Assembly (NCBI GenBank): GCA_004299305.1
Contig: SCPZ01000062.1
Location: forward strand, 1 to 64,000
Reading direction: 5' to 3'
Source of the DNA: Methylobacter sp.
GTDB taxonomy: Bacteria; Pseudomonadota; Gammaproteobacteria; Methylococcales; Methylomonadaceae
Length of the DNA: 64,000 nucleotides
Shown: positions 41,373 to 49,749 of the stretch, piece by piece
Position numbering within the stretch: the first letter of the stretch is position 1
Layout of the letters: every line of letters starts with the position of its first letter
Translations under genes and position numbers: made by a program
Notes under the pieces: model-generated
What the model was told of the DNA's origin: nothing
Seen by the model: the letters and a program-made list of their open reading frames with translations, nothing else
The model's database searches: none

Positions 41373-42347
41373 ATGGCAGGCGATTCAGTAGTTGGTTCTA
41401 GTGATAATGGTGTTAGCGGTTTAGACCAGGCAAGTAAAGATTTATTAAATTCTGTAGACCCGACTACTCTGGCTGGCTTAGAAGGCCACACAGAAGTGTC
41501 TAAGTTAGGTGACAGTGTGCTTGTTCAAGGTCAAGATGGACAGGGCGGTACTGTGGGTGTGCTGGTTCCGTCGCCTAATTTGTCAACAAACGGCACCATT
41601 CCAAGTGGTCTGATGGAAATAAATATTGGCGCAGGTCCCAATATCGGTTTGGGTATTCAAGGTCCTGATGATTATCAACAAACATACGAAGCAAATAATT
41701 ATTTTGGTGCTTTGGCTGAAGGTTGGCTTCCAGAAGATGGTGCGGGTAATGTATATAGAACTTCATTTAATACCGCAGTTGAAAGGGCGACTAACAGTGC
41801 CGGTGATAATGCTGTAGTTCGCCTATTGACACCGACTGATCACTCAGAGGTTGCAGGCGAGATGAGCTTAGCAGGTTCAGCTACGGTTGATGATATGGCT
41901 GTTATCAACATGTATGGCGTCCAAGCTCACACTATCGTTGATGTTGCAGATTTCAATAGTGTGGCGATCTTAGGCGCTGGTACGCTTAATGTGGTAGGCG
42001 GTTCAATGTACGTGGCTGGAGACGCTGCCAATCAGAAAATTACTGGTGGTTCTGGTAACGATACAATCGTCGGTGGTGGCGGTTCTGACATTCTGACTGG
42101 TGGATCAGGTGCTGATACTTTCGGTATTGGATTAGACGGCAACATAATGATTACTGACTTTGGCGCCGGCGATAAGTTGTCATTCGGTGGTGGCATAACA
42201 CTTGAGAAGTTCGTCAGTATGGATGTTACTGCGTCAAATATCGGTGGATTTGCTGTTACTGATCTGGCGTTCAATAATCAACATGTTTATTTAGTTGGTG
42301 TTGATCCAAGCGCATTAACCTTAGATATGATTAATTTCGATCTTTAA
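41373..42347 (+). CDS. RTX-like secreted calcium-binding protein
   Basis: A 324-residue acidic protein with no signal peptide. Near residues 223-250 it has ITGGSGNDTIVGGGGSDI and LTGGSGADTF, i.e. two to three RTX nonapeptides (GGxGxDxxx), and after them a beta-rich region ITDFGAGDKLSF ending DMINFDL. Such C-termini serve as type I secretion signals, so export in one step and calcium-induced folding are inferred. No secretion ATPase or fusion protein is in the window. GAGGGGG is a strong ribosome-binding site and a strong terminator follows. Low cysteine content and many Asn and Gly residues fit a surface-layer or matrix protein; the first 200 residues match nothing I know. Confidence 0.8.
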   Translation: MAGDSVVGSSDNGVSGLDQASKDLLNSVDPTTLAGLEGHTEVSKLGDSVLVQGQDGQGGTVGVLVPSPNLSTNGTIPSGLMEINIGAGPNIGLGIQGPDDYQQTYEANNYFGALAEGWLPEDGAGNVYRTSFNTAVERATNSAGDNAVVRLLTPTDHSEVAGEMSLAGSATVDDMAVINMYGVQAHTIVDVADFNSVAILGAGTLNVVGGSMYVAGDAANQKITGGSGNDTIVGGGGSDILTGGSGADTFGIGLDGNIMITDFGAGDKLSFGGGITLEKFVSMDVTASNIGGFAVTDLAFNNQHVYLVGVDPSALTLDMINFDL

Positions 42348-42365
42348 GGGTTGATTGTTGTTGAG

Positions 42366-42393
42366 AAGGGCCCGCTTGTGCGGGCCCTTTTTT
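42366..42393 (+). terminator. Strong intrinsic terminator after the RTX-like gene
   Basis: AAGGGCCCGC, loop TTGT, GCGGGCCCTT, then a run of T residues. Ten GC-rich base pairs. Confidence 0.95.
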
Positions 42394-42433
42394 ATTATGT
42401 AATTTAATTTATCTGTTTCAATCTGCACCAATT

Positions 42434-42605
42434 TTATTCGCCGTGAGAATCCCTTCAATGGATAGAGGTGGGGTGTTTCCTCCCAGCGAACGAGGAGGTT
42501 GCCGCAAAGGAAACGATATCAGCGCATCGCTGTCAGATTTTAAAATCTCCCTAAAGGGGGAGGTTTCAACCGGGGAAGTATTTCGATGAAGGGAATCTTT
42601 ATTAT
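42434..42605. repeat. Repeat element with GAATCCCTTCA / TGAAGGGAATC ends
   Basis: GAGAATCCCTTCAATGG near 42446 is inverted relative to TCGATGAAGGGAATCTTT near 42585. Between them are short internal inverted segments such as CTCCCTAAAGGGGGAG and CAGCGCATCGCTG. No coding. It resembles a small non-autonomous element; about 430 bp separate the RTX-like gene from the glycosyltransferase and the rest shows nothing. Confidence 0.5.
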
Positions 42606-42781
42606 CGATATTTCACCTGTCATGAATAACCGTGTTGATAAGTAAGCATTAATTTTTTACCTCAGTGAAATAATTTATTTTTGCGGATCGGTGTACTACA
42701 GTTATGAGCGCGGAATTTTGGTTATTAATTCAATTTTTAAAAATTGGTGCTTATAAGTTTTAATAATTTATACTTGCCCCT

Positions 42782-45544
42782 ATGGAAAAAGACATTATAG
42801 GCTTAAAGCCAAGAGCTCACGGCAAGGCGATTTCGCCTTTGAGTATATCGGATGGTTTTGTGCGTGGTTGGGTATTTGATCCATTACGGCCTATAACGAC
42901 GGTTTTGCTCAGGGTCGATGGTATAGAAATGGTCAGTGGCTTGACCGGTCATCCTGTAGCGGATGAGTTTTACGCAAGGTATACGCCTCCTGCGACTAAT
43001 TGCGGTTTTGTATTGGCGCTCCCGGATGAAGCGCTAGATGGCTTTACACACCAGCTTACAATTAAGGTTGCCGAATGGCGCTCTATGCCTTTAGCGCCCG
43101 AATCTAGTGAAGAGTGGTACCACGGTAATATATTTGGCGAGGTGAAATTTACCCCGCAGGGCTTCATAGAGGGTTGGGTTGGTTTTCGTTCGGCTATTGA
43201 TGTTAATAAGCTGCCTCCAGTCACTGTCGGGCAGGGCGGTCAAACACATTACGCTATTCAACTCACCAGTGCCGTACCGGTTTCAAATAGTAAATGTCAA
43301 GTAATGGGGCGGTTTCGCGTCCCCCAAAGTCAGTTTGCAACGCTCGATCAGCCTGTTTTTTCTTGTTTAGGCGTCGTGTTGCGCCTTCATCCTGTTGTCT
43401 CAGCATTCAAACCTATCGGGCAAGTTGATGCCATCGACCACGAGGGTATCCGCGGCTGGGCGCTAAACAGTGTTAATCCGCTTGAATCCCTCGACCTACA
43501 GTTAGTGGTGGACGGACTGCCATTGAGAGCGATCCGCCCTAATGTCCGGCGCAACAATATCGCCGATTACCTTAATCTGTTGCCCGAAGAGATTGGTATA
43601 GTGGGTTTTCAAATCGGCTTACCGGCAAAGCTGAAAGACGGTCGACCCCATACCGTTTCAATACATTGCCGTAAAGACGGTACCGTCCTGAATGAAAAGC
43701 CGCTGAACTATCGACATGTGGCGCATGGTATCAGCTTACAACAAGCGCTGGCCCTGCTTGGCAAGCCGGTTGACGATAGCCGAAGCATTGCTGCGGATTT
43801 ACCAAAATCCCGAAGCAGTCGGCGTATCAAAAAATCCCCGCAGGTTGCTGTTGTGATACTCAACCGTAATGGTGCGTCCTGTCTTGAGGCTTTGTTCGAA
43901 AGTTGGCAGTGTTACAACACCACGCCTGTCGAGCTGATTGTGATTGATCATGCTTCAAGCGATGCCAGCTTGGACACAATTAAGCGCTGGGAAAGCAAAT
44001 TACCTATCCAGACTTTGGCGCTGGACAAAAACGATTCTTTTTCGGCGTCCTCCAATCGTGGCGCTAGAATGGCTAAGGCGCCGTTTGTCTTGTTCTTGAA
44101 TAATGATATTGTCTGGCGGCAAGACGCCTTGCCATCCATGTTAGACACTCTTGAAAACCAGCAGGTTAGTGTTGTCGGCATTAAACTGTTGAAAACCGAG
44201 TTTACTGAGGATAGCGATAACACATTACTCAGCAGCGCTGCCGCCGAAGTACAGCATCTCGGCGTTCGTTTCACACTGGTGGACGATCAATATTGGCCTT
44301 ACGAAACATCACCAGGCTCAGGTTTGCCGGAAGAACAATACAGCCCCCAAGATGTGCCGGTTGTTACTGGCGCAGTCATGCTTTGTCGGCGTGACGAGTT
44401 TTTGGCCGTAGGCGGTTTTGACGAAGGTTATTTTTACGGCTATGAAGATGTTGAGTTTTGTCTGCGTATGAGCGTACCGCAAGGCAGGCGTATTGTCTGC
44501 CGTAATGATTTAGTAGCTCTCCATCATCATGGATATACCCGTTTGACCGGTCGCGAGCCTAGTATGATCGATCACCAGCTGGACAACCAGATGCGTTTGG
44601 CAGACCAGCTCGGTTTATGGTCTAAACGCACTTTTTGGCAAAGCCTGCTCGATACAGATAACCTATTCACCAGCGAAGCGCTAACGATTGGTTTTGCAAT
44701 CCACAATATTCACGGCAATACGAACGGGAAAACCCAGCTTGCAGCAGCAGTGGAACTGGCCGAACGTGTTTGTGCAATATACCCGAATGTTAAAGCAACT
44801 TTCTTGACATCTGAAAATGGCTGGAACATGGTTAGCGAATTGCATGTGTTGGTTTCGTTGAGCCCGTATTTTGACCTGCGCTGCCTCAAGCAGGCTCGCG
44901 CCGACCTTAGGACGGCTTGTTACATTACTCACGAGAAAGAACTTAACGATTGGTCAGTCAATCCAAGTTTAGAGTTGCTTGATGCTTGTTTGTGTGCCGA
45001 TCAGAAGTTGGCCGACAAGGCTGGGCAAGCAATGCACGATAGGGTAAGGTCGGTTGCAGTTTCCAAAAAAACGCCTCTGGCCGACTTGTTGGATGCAAAT
45101 CGCCTGCGGGTGCTGTTGCGTATGCCTTCAAACCCTAATCTCGCTACAGCAGTCAATACGCTTGCACGAGCTATGAAAGCGCAAGGCGCTTTGGTATATA
45201 CCACGGGCTCAGAGGCTTGGCGCGAATCGTCACGGGTAGTCGAAGTTATCATCGGTTTACATGAAGGTCCTGCAAAAAATACGCGTCCATTGGCATCATA
45301 CCAGCGTCGTAATGACGTGATTAACGTGTTGTGGATTGTCGAAGATGTTGATAGTCTGACCATCAACGAATTGACTCAGGCAGACCAAGTTTGGCTGGCT
45401 ATTCCAAAACTTCCTCAACACCTAGAAAAAGCAGCGGCGGCACAACGCGCCGTTGGCTTGCAAACTGAGCTTATGCAGGGTTTAGTGCAACACTTGCAAC
45501 ATGCCGTAGAGAAGAAAATTGAACGTACTTTTCGTACATCCTAA
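42782..45544 (+). CDS. Multi-domain family 2 glycosyltransferase
   Basis: A 920-residue protein. Residues 1-320 hold three related beta-domains, each with a G-W motif: GFVRGWVFDP (~25), GFIEGWVGFR (~126) and GIRGWALNSV (~220), with LRVDG / LVVDG after the outer two. A GT2 catalytic domain follows (about 350-630): VAVVILNRNGASCLEALFES, VIDHASSDASLDTIKRWE, FLNNDIVW as the DxD-like metal site (440-442), VTGAVMLCRRDEFLAVGGFD and GYEDVEFCLRM. The last ~280 residues resemble a glycosyltransferase-like Rossmann region without clear catalytic residues. It overlaps the next glycosyltransferase by 26 bp. A role in polysaccharide or protein glycosylation is inferred. Confidence 0.85.
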   Translation: MEKDIIGLKPRAHGKAISPLSISDGFVRGWVFDPLRPITTVLLRVDGIEMVSGLTGHPVADEFYARYTPPATNCGFVLALPDEALDGFTHQLTIKVAEWRSMPLAPESSEEWYHGNIFGEVKFTPQGFIEGWVGFRSAIDVNKLPPVTVGQGGQTHYAIQLTSAVPVSNSKCQVMGRFRVPQSQFATLDQPVFSCLGVVLRLHPVVSAFKPIGQVDAIDHEGIRGWALNSVNPLESLDLQLVVDGLPLRAIRPNVRRNNIADYLNLLPEEIGIVGFQIGLPAKLKDGRPHTVSIHCRKDGTVLNEKPLNYRHVAHGISLQQALALLGKPVDDSRSIAADLPKSRSSRRIKKSPQVAVVILNRNGASCLEALFESWQCYNTTPVELIVIDHASSDASLDTIKRWESKLPIQTLALDKNDSFSASSNRGARMAKAPFVLFLNNDIVWRQDALPSMLDTLENQQVSVVGIKLLKTEFTEDSDNTLLSSAAAEVQHLGVRFTLVDDQYWPYETSPGSGLPEEQYSPQDVPVVTGAVMLCRRDEFLAVGGFDEGYFYGYEDVEFCLRMSVPQGRRIVCRNDLVALHHHGYTRLTGREPSMIDHQLDNQMRLADQLGLWSKRTFWQSLLDTDNLFTSEALTIGFAIHNIHGNTNGKTQLAAAVELAERVCAIYPNVKATFLTSENGWNMVSELHVLVSLSPYFDLRCLKQARADLRTACYITHEKELNDWSVNPSLELLDACLCADQKLADKAGQAMHDRVRSVAVSKKTPLADLLDANRLRVLLRMPSNPNLATAVNTLARAMKAQGALVYTTGSEAWRESSRVVEVIIGLHEGPAKNTRPLASYQRRNDVINVLWIVEDVDSLTINELTQADQVWLAIPKLPQHLEKAAAAQRAVGLQTELMQGLVQHLQHAVEKKIERTFRTS

Positions 45545-46763
45545 CTTTCCCGGACAATTCCGTCGCTTGGCCGTTGCTCTAAGTAAAGAGCAAAATGTGC
45601 AAGTTTACACGCTGGGGGATGAAAGCTGGATGCCTGCTTTTGATTTTCCCGGCGCTATCCGCCTATCCTATCCGGCTCCCGATCCTGCGGGGCCGACCAC
45701 GCATCCCTATGTGCAAGGTTTTGAAGCCGGTGTGCGCCGAGGCCAGCAAGTGGTACGCACACTGCTTCCGCATAAACATCAAGGATTTGAGCCGGATGTG
45801 ATCTATATTCATCCCGGTTGGGGAGATGGGCTGTACCTGAAAGATATTTTTCCCAATGCCATCATTATCGGTTTGTTTGAGTATTACTATCGTTCGCGCG
45901 GTGCGGATTGCGGGTTTGACCCGGAGTTTCCGCTGACATTCAATGACCTGTTCAGGGTGCGCACCATGAACACTCTCCAGCATTATGCGCTGGAAAGCTG
46001 CGATATTCGGCTAAGCCCCACCGCTTGGCAAAAGAGTCGTTATCCGGCCGCTTATCAACACCAGCTTGAATGTCTGCACGAAGGTGTTGATACTGAGCAA
46101 ATTCGACCCGATCCCGTTGCGACCTTTACTTTACCCAATGGTGTCGTAGTGAAGGCCGGAGATGAAGTGTTGACCTATGTCAGTCGTAGTCTCGAACCTT
46201 ACCGCGGTTTTCATTGCTTAATGCGAGCGCTGCCCGGCATCATGCGCAACCGTCCTAACTGCCACGTTATCATCGTTGGCCACGACAAGCCTCATTATGG
46301 CCCTGCGCCCCGCCAAGCAGAAAGCTGGCGAGCTCAGTATGTCGATGAGCTGGGCGGACAGCTTGATAGCAATCGCTTACACTTTATGGGGACGCTTGCT
46401 TTTGACGACTACCTTAAGGTGCTGCAAGTTTCACGGGTACATGTGTATTTGACTTATCCGTTTATTTTGTCTTGGTCGATGCTTGAGGCCATGTCGGCCG
46501 GATGTTTGGTTTTAGGTTCGGATATTCCGACCGTCCAGGAAGTTATTAACCACGGACACAATGGGATGTTATTTCCGTTTTTTGATACGGATGCCTTGGT
46601 GAATATGGCGACAGATGTTTTAGCACAGCCGCACAATTATGACTCCATGCGTGAAACAGCACGGCTCACTATTCAAACACGCTATGACTTTAACAGTGTA
46701 ATTTACCCTCATCACCGCGCCCTGCTTTACAGGTTGCGCGAACAACAGAAGATATCATCATGA
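45519..46763 (+). CDS. Family 4 glycosyltransferase
   Basis: A 414-residue GT-B protein, 'glycosyltransferase family 4': N-terminal MNVLFVHPNFPGQFRRLA, ECLHEGVDTEQIRP at the domain switch, VLTYVSRSLEPYRGFHCLMR, HVIIVGHDKPHYG, and the donor-binding YPFILSWSMLEAMSAGCLVL followed by SDIPTVQEVINHGHNGMLF. Start is TTG 45519 inside the previous gene, after GAAGAAAA; it overlaps by 26 bp. The stop overlaps the TPR gene start (ATGA). The three genes are therefore one translational unit. Confidence 0.9.
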   Translation: MNVLFVHPNFPGQFRRLAVALSKEQNVQVYTLGDESWMPAFDFPGAIRLSYPAPDPAGPTTHPYVQGFEAGVRRGQQVVRTLLPHKHQGFEPDVIYIHPGWGDGLYLKDIFPNAIIIGLFEYYYRSRGADCGFDPEFPLTFNDLFRVRTMNTLQHYALESCDIRLSPTAWQKSRYPAAYQHQLECLHEGVDTEQIRPDPVATFTLPNGVVVKAGDEVLTYVSRSLEPYRGFHCLMRALPGIMRNRPNCHVIIVGHDKPHYGPAPRQAESWRAQYVDELGGQLDSNRLHFMGTLAFDDYLKVLQVSRVHVYLTYPFILSWSMLEAMSAGCLVLGSDIPTVQEVINHGHNGMLFPFFDTDALVNMATDVLAQPHNYDSMRETARLTIQTRYDFNSVIYPHHRALLYRLREQQKISS

Positions 46764-47893
46764 ATAATTCCTTTGAAACCTTGGTTCAACAAGCTTCCGC
46801 CAAATTACAAGCCTTGGATTTTGGCGATGCTGCTGAACTGTATAACGAAGCGTTGCGTCTCAAGCCAAATAATGGCGCGGCGCAGATGGGCCTTGCCATG
46901 GTTTATAACCACATTGGCGAAAGTGGCAAGGCTTTGCAGATATTGCAAACTATCTGGACTAGTATTCAAACCAGAATCGCTGAGCAGCAGCCCGTACCAG
47001 ACAAAAACACACAAGCGGAACTGCTTGCCCAGATTGGTATTGCACAGCACCAATTGGGACAGCTCGACCAAGCGTTGGCTTCTTACAAGCAAGCTTTCAG
47101 TCTCTGTCCGAGCGAACCGCTGAAAATACGGATCAATAGTTTGACGAATGCTGTGGCCGCTGCCACTCCTTTTGAGCAACTGTTGACGTATGCGCAAAAA
47201 AACCAAGCAAACGGGCTATTGGACGAGGCTATCAAAGCTTATAAAGCTGCCCTGCAACTTAATCCTGACAGCGATCGCGCCCTGCATGGTCTGGGTAATG
47301 CACTAAGACAGCAGGGTGATTTTCAGGCAGCCATACCTTTTATTCAGCAGGCTATTATTATGCAGCCCGAGATAGCTGAATACCACAATACCCTGGGGAT
47401 GCTGTTCCAACAAAAAGGCGAATTTGAAAAAGCCATCACCTTTCATCAGCGTGCGATCAGTCTCGATTCTAAGTATGCTGCTGCATTTTGTAATTTGGGT
47501 GTGGCCCTCAAGAATCTGGATCGTGCGACCGAGGCGGTTGCGGCTTATCAGCAAGCGTTGCAGATCAACCCTAATATGCCGGAAGTTCATAATAACCTCG
47601 GTAATCTGTTACGCAGAATGGGGGACGTGGTCGGTGCTCAAGCCAGTTTAGAACAAGCTTTAAAGATTCATCCCAACTATCCTGATGCCGAACAAAACCT
47701 GAAGGAACTGCTTGATTCGCTTAAGTCCACCGCTAAAAAGCCCAGGGCTAAACCGGCGGCTAAAAAAACCAGTACGGCAAAAGAAAAAACCGGCACAGTA
47801 AAAGAAAAAAGCACTACGGCAAAAGAAAAGAAGGCTGTGGCTAAAGCTACTAAACCAACTAAAGCTAAAGAAACGGATTCGGTAAAAAAATAG
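46760..47893 (+). CDS. TPR protein with Lys/Ala-rich C-terminal tail
   Basis: A 377-residue protein. Residues 1-320 are seven or so tetratricopeptide repeats, e.g. ALHGLGNALRQQGDFQAAIP, NTLGMLFQQKGEFEKAITFH, AFCNLGVALKNLDRATEAVA. The tail (about 323-377) is built of TAKEK/AKK-type units and is very basic, like the AlgP or histone-H1-like tails. TPR proteins beside glycosyltransferases often organise glycosylation of surface or PEP-CTERM proteins. No signal peptide. The tail suggests contact with nucleic acid or a polyanion such as an acidic glycan; that is inference. Confidence 0.82.
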   Translation: MNNSFETLVQQASAKLQALDFGDAAELYNEALRLKPNNGAAQMGLAMVYNHIGESGKALQILQTIWTSIQTRIAEQQPVPDKNTQAELLAQIGIAQHQLGQLDQALASYKQAFSLCPSEPLKIRINSLTNAVAAATPFEQLLTYAQKNQANGLLDEAIKAYKAALQLNPDSDRALHGLGNALRQQGDFQAAIPFIQQAIIMQPEIAEYHNTLGMLFQQKGEFEKAITFHQRAISLDSKYAAAFCNLGVALKNLDRATEAVAAYQQALQINPNMPEVHNNLGNLLRRMGDVVGAQASLEQALKIHPNYPDAEQNLKELLDSLKSTAKKPRAKPAAKKTSTAKEKTGTVKEKSTTAKEKKAVAKATKPTKAKETDSVKK

Positions 47894-47909
47894 TAATAAC
47901 CCAGAGGGT

Positions 47910-47969
47910 GTAACTATTCAGACCCTGATCGGATTTAGACCTTCCAGGTTTTTAAAACCTGGAAGGTCT
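47910..47969 (+). repeat. Dispersed palindrome, AGACCTTCCAGG family, copy 2
   Basis: GTAACTATTCAGACC flank and hairpin AGACCTTCCAGGTTTT / AAAACCTGGAAGGTCT; the right flank differs from copies 1 and 4. Confidence 0.9.
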
Positions 47970-48175
47970 TCAGTCGTAAAGCGCCTGCTTTTTGAGCTTG
48001 CGTTTGCAGGCGAAGCTTCCGCTCCTGTTCACGCCCCTTACCTCCATTCACCTAAAAACCGCAGTTTATCCACGAAAAGCACGAAAGACACTAAATAAAA
48101 CAATATGTTGTATTGATTTAGTAACTCACCCTTTGGGTAACGGCCTACGTTTGATAACCTTTTGAAATTTTTCGT

Positions 48176-48200
48176 GTCGCCTAAAGCGCCTACTGTTGGT
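48176..48200 (+). repeat. 25-bp sequence shared with 6193-6217
   Basis: GTCGCCTAAAGCGCCTACTG followed by TTGGT, identical at both places. Here it interrupts a TTTCGTG inverted repeat. Confidence 0.8.
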
Positions 48201-48314
48201 TTTCGTGGACGAAATGATTTTTCTAGGTTCATGTAGGCAACCCTGTACTCCCTCTATTAGCAACTTGACTAGGTTATTTCGTACACATTCCTTACCTTCA
48301 AGGATGATTGTCAA

Positions 48315-48626
48315 TCAGGTAACAATATGATCCTGAGTATCTTGGTTGCCTAGGTTATCTACCCAGTTGATGGTGATTTTGTCGCCGACCTTGCCGCCAT
48401 TCAGCACAAAAGCAAAGTAGGGGTCTTTGGAAATATTGGCTCCGGTATTGCCGCTAATAATGACGTTTTTATTATGTATTACCGTTAATTGCTGGATGAA
48501 ATGCGCAGGAATTAATGCGTTGGTTTTGGCATCGCGATTGCGTCCGTGTTCCATCGGATGGGCTATCAGCATCCTGATTTGCATCTTGCCGTCCATGCAT
48601 TTAGTGCGGATTTTAATGCTCGACAT
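48315..48626 (-). CDS. soxZ: Thiosulfate oxidation carrier subunit SoxZ
   Basis: A 103-residue SoxZ: an immunoglobulin-like subunit that pairs with SoxY to carry sulfur intermediates during thiosulfate oxidation in the periplasm. Seen: KIRTKCMDGKMQIRMLIAHP, PMEHGRNRDAKTNALIPAHF, ISGNTGANISKDPYFAFVLN and DNLGNQDTQDH. It starts 1 bp after the soxY stop, so the two are co-transcribed. No soxAX, soxB or soxCD is in the window. Confidence 0.9.
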   Translation of the reverse strand: MSSIKIRTKCMDGKMQIRMLIAHPMEHGRNRDAKTNALIPAHFIQQLTVIHNKNVIISGNTGANISKDPYFAFVLNGGKVGDKITINWVDNLGNQDTQDHIVT

Positions 48627-48627
48627 A

Positions 48628-49098
48628 TTAAATCTCGCAGCCGCCAGGAGTAACGATGACTTTCTTGCTGGCGCTGTAAAATCCTTCGTTAGTCTCTACG
48701 ATGACGGCTACGGCAGATGACTCGGCTATTTTTAAGCGAGCCGATACCACAGGCTCCAGGTCTGGAGATAATTCAAATTTAGCGGCCAGCGCTATGGGGT
48801 TTTTTTCTACCAGTATCGCAATGCTTTCAACATTATCCAGGCTGCTGCTTACCGTAATGGGGACAGCTGCGCCATTTTCCGCAGTTTTAGGCATTTGGAT
48901 GTCGATTTGGTCGGACTCGATGATTTTCCGGTCTTTGAATAAGCGCTTTATGGTCTGTTGCAGGATGTCGGTCGATGTGGTCTCGGCAAGCCACTCCGCT
49001 TTTGCCTGAGGCGAAGCCAGCAGCCCGCCGACCGTCATCATTGAATAACTGCCGAAGACAACAGACTTTTTGATGAATGCTCTACGATTGTCGGTCAT
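48628..49098 (-). CDS. soxY: Thiosulfate oxidation carrier protein SoxY, atypical C-terminus
   Basis: A 156-residue Tat-exported protein: NRRAFIKKS is the twin-arginine motif, with a hydrophobic segment ending ASPQAKA. The SoxY domain contains DIQMPKTAENGAAVPITVSS and DLEPVVSARLKIAESSAVAV. The functional cysteine is at the very end in VTPGGCEI and stop. Canonical SoxY ends GGCGG or GGCG; here Glu-Ile follows the Cys. The swinging-arm cysteine is thus kept but its small-residue neighbours are not. Confidence 0.9.
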   Translation of the reverse strand: MTDNRRAFIKKSVVFGSYSMMTVGGLLASPQAKAEWLAETTSTDILQQTIKRLFKDRKIIESDQIDIQMPKTAENGAAVPITVSSSLDNVESIAILVEKNPIALAAKFELSPDLEPVVSARLKIAESSAVAVIVETNEGFYSASKKVIVTPGGCEI

Positions 49099-49128
49099 GC
49101 TTATGTTTTCCCGGCTTGGTTTAAGCGC

Positions 49129-49749
49129 TTATCGACTGAATAAGGCCTGATAAGCCCGAGCCGATTGTTCCGGCTCATGGTCGAATACCCCGCCGATAAC
49201 CGCTAACAAATCGGCTCCTGCTGCAAGTAACTGTCCGCCATTGTCCGGCAGAATGCCCCCGATGGCAACAATCGGGATAGTTAGCGCAAGCTTTGCTTGC
49301 CGTAGTGTTTCGATTTGGGCGGGTGCTGCCAGCGGTTTTGACGAGGATGGGAAAAATCGCCCGAATGCCGCGTAAGTCGCTCCCTGCGCTTGGGCGGCGA
49401 TGGCCTGTTCGACAAAATCATAGCAGGAAACGCCGATAATCGCTGCGCGGCCCAACCGCTCTCTTGCCTGGGTAACAGCGCCGTCTTCACGGCCTAGGTG
49501 GACGCCGTCAGCGTCAACAAGGGCTGCAAGTTCGATGTCATCATTGATCAGCAAAGGCACGTTATATCGATGGCAGATTTTGACCAGTTCACGGGCAAGA
49601 AATGGCGCGACAACCGGTTGTTTGTCCCGATATTGCACCACGACAGCGCCGCCTTTAAGCGCCGCAGCAACTTCGTTAAGAACGGTGTCGGGTGATTTAT
49701 TTGCAGTCTGGGTGATTGCGTACAGTCCGCTTGCAGGGAATTTAATCAC
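49129..49749 (-). CDS. thiE: Thiamine-phosphate synthase
   Basis: Joins HMP-PP and HET-P to form thiamine phosphate. The 206-residue product has GLYAITQTA, VVQYRDKQ, LLINDDIELAALVDADGVHL, GVSCYD, and YAAFGRFFPSSSKP, PIVAIGGI. Start codon is GTG (complement of 49747-49749), overlapping the thiD stop by 4 bp (GTGA). No TPP riboswitch precedes the thiD-thiE pair, whose upstream gene is the OmpA-like lipoprotein. Confidence 0.93.
   Translation of the reverse strand: MIKFPASGLYAITQTANKSPDTVLNEVAAALKGGAVVVQYRDKQPVVAPFLARELVKICHRYNVPLLINDDIELAALVDADGVHLGREDGAVTQARERLGRAAIIGVSCYDFVEQAIAAQAQGATYAAFGRFFPSSSKPLAAPAQIETLRQAKLALTIPIVAIGGILPDNGGQLLAAGADLLAVIGGVFDHEPEQSARAYQALFSR

Larger units (their letters stand above)
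47894..48314. other. Intergenic region with several repeats
   Basis: Contains the AGACCTTCCAGG repeat (47910-47969); then a CCACGAAAAGCACGAAA tract near 48070 whose inverse, TTTTTCGTGTCG and TTTTCGTGGACGAAA, lies near 48170-48215; and between these halves the 25-bp repeat 48176-48200. No gene. The end of soxZ lies 3' on the minus strand at 48315. Confidence 0.6.
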
